A stretch of 64,000 bases of DNA from CBEULR01 sp965544035 (GTDB lineage: Bacteria; Bacillota; Desulfotomaculia; Desulfotomaculales; Desulforudaceae), in contig CBEULR010000009.1 of NCBI GenBank assembly GCA_965544035.1, positions 49,066 through 113,065 on the forward strand. The letters run 5' to 3'. Below, piece after piece: positions 61,667-64,000 of the stretch. Numbering within the stretch: the stretch's first letter is position 1; the number at the start of each line of letters is the position of its first letter. Made by a program: the position numbers and the translations under genes. The notes under the pieces were generated by a model. The model worked only from the letters and a program-made list of their open reading frames with translations, was not told the origin of the DNA and ran no database searches.

Positions 61667-63110
61667 TGCAAAGGCACCGATCGTGAGCTGGAAGCCAAAG
61701 AATCCTCTACTGCTCATTCTTTCTGATCAGGGTGCTCAAGTGCGATTTTCACCTGAGAAGCTGGGTCTGAGGGGCAGGAATCGTTCCTGGAATCCTTGGG
61801 CCTCTTACTTTCTTAGAGTGAATCGGCCACAACTGAACTCGTTGGGTGTGGAAGCGTCACTTGAGGCTGGGCGGGATACGGTTGAGATGTATCTAAGACC
61901 GGGAGGAATTGTGGGGGCAGTTCCTCTCCGGGCGCCCGATACGCACCGGGTATTGGGCGGTATCGTCGTAAAACCCCGTTTCGGATGGAGCGACATAGGC
62001 CCCCTCTTGTCCGCTACAGAGTGGGCGGCTTCACCAGAAATCCTGGAGTTTCCATTGGTTCCCGGCAGTTCGCGTGAAGTTCCACCGTGGGTTCTAGCTG
62101 GTCCAATCATCTATCGCTTTAAAGCTTTATTGCGGGAGCTTTCTCGGGAGTTTCACCTTCAAGAGGAAGTGCGCCAAAGACCCAGAGGGCAAATCATTTG
62201 GTCTAGGTACTGTGCACAACACCTACCCCGGGGTTCTTTTCACACGTTACCCTGCCGCTTTCCCGAATTAGGTCCTGATCAGTTGCTTTTGTCCCACATT
62301 CGTTGGGGATTGGGAAAGGTCGGGGTTTCACTTGCTACAAGAGCCCAGGCAGACATCATGGCCAGGCACCTGTTAGATGAAGTGACGCTGATGGTCCGTG
62401 ACTTGCGGGATGTGCAGCCGAAGGCACCAACCCACAACGTTTTAGATCGCATACTGATGGGGATAAGCCTGCCGTCTAATGTGCTCCGGCAGGGCATTGA
62501 GGCGCTTTCGTGGATTGTTGATGAACGTGGGTTAGCTGGGCAGTCGGAGAACGACGGCTTATCTTGGCGTTTACCGATGCATTCGCTTTTTGAATACTGG
62601 GTGGAGAGCCTGGTTCGCCATTGGTCCCGTGGTTTTGGCGGACAGGTCACCACGGCCCGGAAAGGGGACGCATTTTTCCCCTTACGTTGGGAGCGTACCG
62701 GATTGGGGAGTTTAACCGCGCTGGCCCCGGATATTGTAGTCAGACGGGGGGACACGGTTTACATATTCGACGCGAAGTATAAGCGGCACTTGCAGGAGCT
62801 GGACGAGGGGCAATGGCGTGAACTAGAAGAAGAATTGCGCGAGGAACATCGCCACGATGTGCATCAGATACTGGCTTATGCGGCCTTGTTTGATGCCCCG
62901 CGGATTGTCAGTGTACTGGTCTACCCAATGTATTTGGGAACCTGGTCTAAGCTCTCAGAAACAGGACGAACCGTTACCCGCGCGATTCTACCGGGCGTGG
63001 AACGGCAGGTGGAAATCGCGTTAGCAGGGGTTCCGCTGCATTTACACCCCGGCACACAAGTGCGTGACATAACCGTGAACTGGGATGCATTACATTACAC
63101 AGGTAATTAA
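61650..63110 (+). CDS. mcrC: McrC-like nuclease subunit
   Basis: A 486-residue partner of McrB that supplies the nuclease. The PD-(D/E)xK centre is seen near the C-terminus: PDIVV (Asp361) and FDAKYKR (Asp374, Lys376), followed by HQILAYAALF. The N-terminal half (FPLVPGSS and similar) is an insertion-rich domain typical of McrC/LlaJI-type proteins. ATG 61650 chosen, overlapping the mcrB end; the frame is open to 61623. With McrB it should cut foreign DNA carrying modified bases. Confidence 0.9.
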   Translation: MGSRSSAKAPIVSWKPKNPLLLILSDQGAQVRFSPEKLGLRGRNRSWNPWASYFLRVNRPQLNSLGVEASLEAGRDTVEMYLRPGGIVGAVPLRAPDTHRVLGGIVVKPRFGWSDIGPLLSATEWAASPEILEFPLVPGSSREVPPWVLAGPIIYRFKALLRELSREFHLQEEVRQRPRGQIIWSRYCAQHLPRGSFHTLPCRFPELGPDQLLLSHIRWGLGKVGVSLATRAQADIMARHLLDEVTLMVRDLRDVQPKAPTHNVLDRILMGISLPSNVLRQGIEALSWIVDERGLAGQSENDGLSWRLPMHSLFEYWVESLVRHWSRGFGGQVTTARKGDAFFPLRWERTGLGSLTALAPDIVVRRGDTVYIFDAKYKRHLQELDEGQWRELEEELREEHRHDVHQILAYAALFDAPRIVSVLVYPMYLGTWSKLSETGRTVTRAILPGVERQVEIALAGVPLHLHPGTQVRDITVNWDALHYTGN

Positions 63111-63266
63111 CTGGCTCGATGTTTTATAAGATGAGATTTTGGGTTGGGGACTGTAGCGTCTGATTTTGGATACCGAGACTGTAGCAGCGTCATCAAGCCG
63201 GATCGAGGTTAAGAATCATACTCACCCAATGAAGTCCCCCCACTTTCCTATTCTGTTTGAGGCGCT
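63111..63266. other. Spacer after mcrC
   Basis: No gene seen. GACTGTAGC occurs twice (near 63148 and 63169). No clear terminator for mcrC was found. Confidence 0.4.
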
Positions 63267-63518
63267 GTGTACGGAACGGAATGTGTGGGTAAAGTATCTG
63301 CCCAGGAAGATCGTTTCCCATCAGATCTGGGGGTAAAGGAAGATATCGTCAAGAATCTATGTGAGATCTGTGTGCTGGCTCAAGAGATCGGTCGTGACGA
63401 TACCGAATTACGTGCCGAACTCCGAGAGAGGTTGGCAGCTCTTAAGAGGAAGGATGGTGATATCTCTTATCTACAAGACATTGTCAGGGATTGCCGGGAA
63501 TTGAACCTAGGCATCTAG
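63267..63518 (+). CDS. Small hypothetical protein (doubtful)
   Basis: An 83-residue charged, mostly helical frame (VKEDIVKNLCEICVLAQEIG, LRERLAALKRKDGDISYL). GTG start without a good ribosome site. Codon use looks plausible. No family recognised. Confidence 0.4.
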   Translation: MYGTECVGKVSAQEDRFPSDLGVKEDIVKNLCEICVLAQEIGRDDTELRAELRERLAALKRKDGDISYLQDIVRDCRELNLGI

Positions 63519-63677
63519 AGGTTTCAGAGTTTTTCAGGGCCGCTCACCGAATGGTAGAGCGGTTTTAGCGTTTTCTAAAAGGGCAAGTTTTTTTGCATAG
63601 CATAATTGCTAAACTCTGATCAAGGTTCGGGATAGCGATGAGCGTGCCGAACCAAGAAAGAAAAGGAGTGGTTTAGA

Positions 63678-63842
63678 GTGAAGACTGGAAATACCGTTGA
63701 GGAGTATGTGATGGACTATGAGTACAAAAGGACGGGTCATTGGACGAAGAAGACGGTCGACCTGTTAGCTATGTCCCAGTTTAAGCTACACGCGAGGTTG
63801 ACGAGGCTCTCATCAAGAAAACGGTGGAGTATAGATAGGTGA
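63678..63842 (+). CDS. Short reading frame with a good ribosome site; may be a frameshifted gene
   Basis: 54-codon frame, GTG 63678 nine bases after AAAAGGAG, with basic product ending LTRLSSRKRWSIDR. The other frame over 63789-63837 reads REVDEALIKKTVEYR and stops at 63836-63838, which looks more natural. A shift near 63785 may have occurred. Too short to classify. Confidence 0.35.
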   Translation: MKTGNTVEEYVMDYEYKRTGHWTKKTVDLLAMSQFKLHARLTRLSSRKRWSIDR

Positions 63843-63861
63843 TCGCTGATTTTTGGCCGAT

Positions 63862-63999
63862 ATGGTTACTCGAATGGGGGAGTGGCTTGTGATTCAATTC
63901 CTGTTGGTGGTAGACGCCATATTCATCTTCATTTGGCTGATTGTGTGTCAATGGCCACTTGAGAATGAACATTTTTGGCCACGAAAACTAGACAACTAA
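63862..63999 (+). CDS. Possible 45-aa single-helix membrane protein
   Basis: 45-codon frame with one hydrophobic helix (about 9-29: VIQFLLVVDAIFIFIWLIV) and a charged tail (ENEHFWPRKLDN). ATG 63862; an inner GTG follows GGGGGAG and may be the true start. Stop TAA at 63997-63999 is just inside the window. Confidence 0.4.
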   Translation: MVTRMGEWLVIQFLLVVDAIFIFIWLIVCQWPLENEHFWPRKLDN

Positions 64000-64000
64000 A

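Noticed and set aside
1..64000. CRISPR array or rRNA genes
   Set aside because: No regularly spaced repeats and no rRNA-like sequence seen; only one tRNA was found.

Overview
The window reads as a chromosomal segment of a spore-forming, anaerobic, rather GC-rich Firmicute, most like the Peptococcaceae (Desulfotomaculum / Pelotomaculum / Desulforudis type). The reasons are: an ylm-type division cluster (yggS-sepF-proC-ylmG-divIVA) ahead of a T-box-controlled ileS; sporulation-type genes (ytaF, a CwlD-like amidase, a YhcN-like lipoprotein, a PdaB-like deacetylase, a DacF-like carboxypeptidase); the Bacillus-like order polA-mutM-ytaF-coaE; and a six-gene Ech-type energy-converting [NiFe] hydrogenase next to a TauE/SafE sulfite-exporter-type permease. 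The genus is an inference; no rRNA gene is present.

Layout. 1-6.1 kb: phosphate regulon phoP(partial)-phoR-pstSCAB-phoU, with four hexamers at 11-bp steps (a Pho box) before pstS. 6.2-14.0 kb: a membrane-anchored HlyD-like protein, a gene-free repeat-bearing stretch, the ylm cluster, then a strong promoter, an isoleucine T-box leader and ileS. 14.1-19.5 kb (minus strand): lytic transglycosylase, coaE, ytaF, mutM, polA. 19.7-25.1 kb: SEC-C protein, DedA protein and cell-wall/sporulation genes. 25.1-27.1 kb: tRNA-Val(GAC) and a PadR regulator, lipoprotein and HAAS membrane protein operon with a palindrome at its promoter. 27.3-32.7 kb: alanine/sodium symporter, a DUF4870-like protein with a frameshifting 14-bp duplication, a doubled DUF1847 protein, a TauE/SafE permease and a partner membrane protein. 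32.7-37.8 kb: echABCDEF, followed by a Crp/Fnr regulator. 38.7-47.4 kb: housekeeping and accessory genes (HIT, BASS/ACR3 transporter, transglutaminase-like, M23/G5 peptidase, DsrE-like, AlkD-like, an ArsR-like regulator with a perfect operator, a second SEC-C protein, an ADP-ribosylglycohydrolase).

47.8-63.1 kb is a defence island. Four co-directional genes, brxP (PAPS-reductase fold plus ferredoxin), brxC (1374-aa ATPase), pglZ and brxL (AAA+ ATPase), match the rare type 4 BREX layout; no PglX methyltransferase is present. They are visibly AT-richer than their surroundings, at least through pglZ. After them come a macrodomain-HTH protein, a decayed von Willebrand A gene (one frameshift and one stop) and a complete McrB-McrC restriction pair. 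ADP-ribose-processing enzymes (an ARH-type hydrolase and a macrodomain) sit on the two sides of the BREX genes. The right end holds short, poorly supported reading frames.

How the parts work together. The Pst/Pho genes form one phosphate-responsive unit. The Ech operon encodes all six subunits needed to couple ferredoxin oxidation to H2 formation and ion pumping. BREX and McrBC are two separate anti-phage layers: the first probably marks self DNA by a sulfur-type or other non-methyl chemistry (inference from BrxP), and the second should cut modified DNA.
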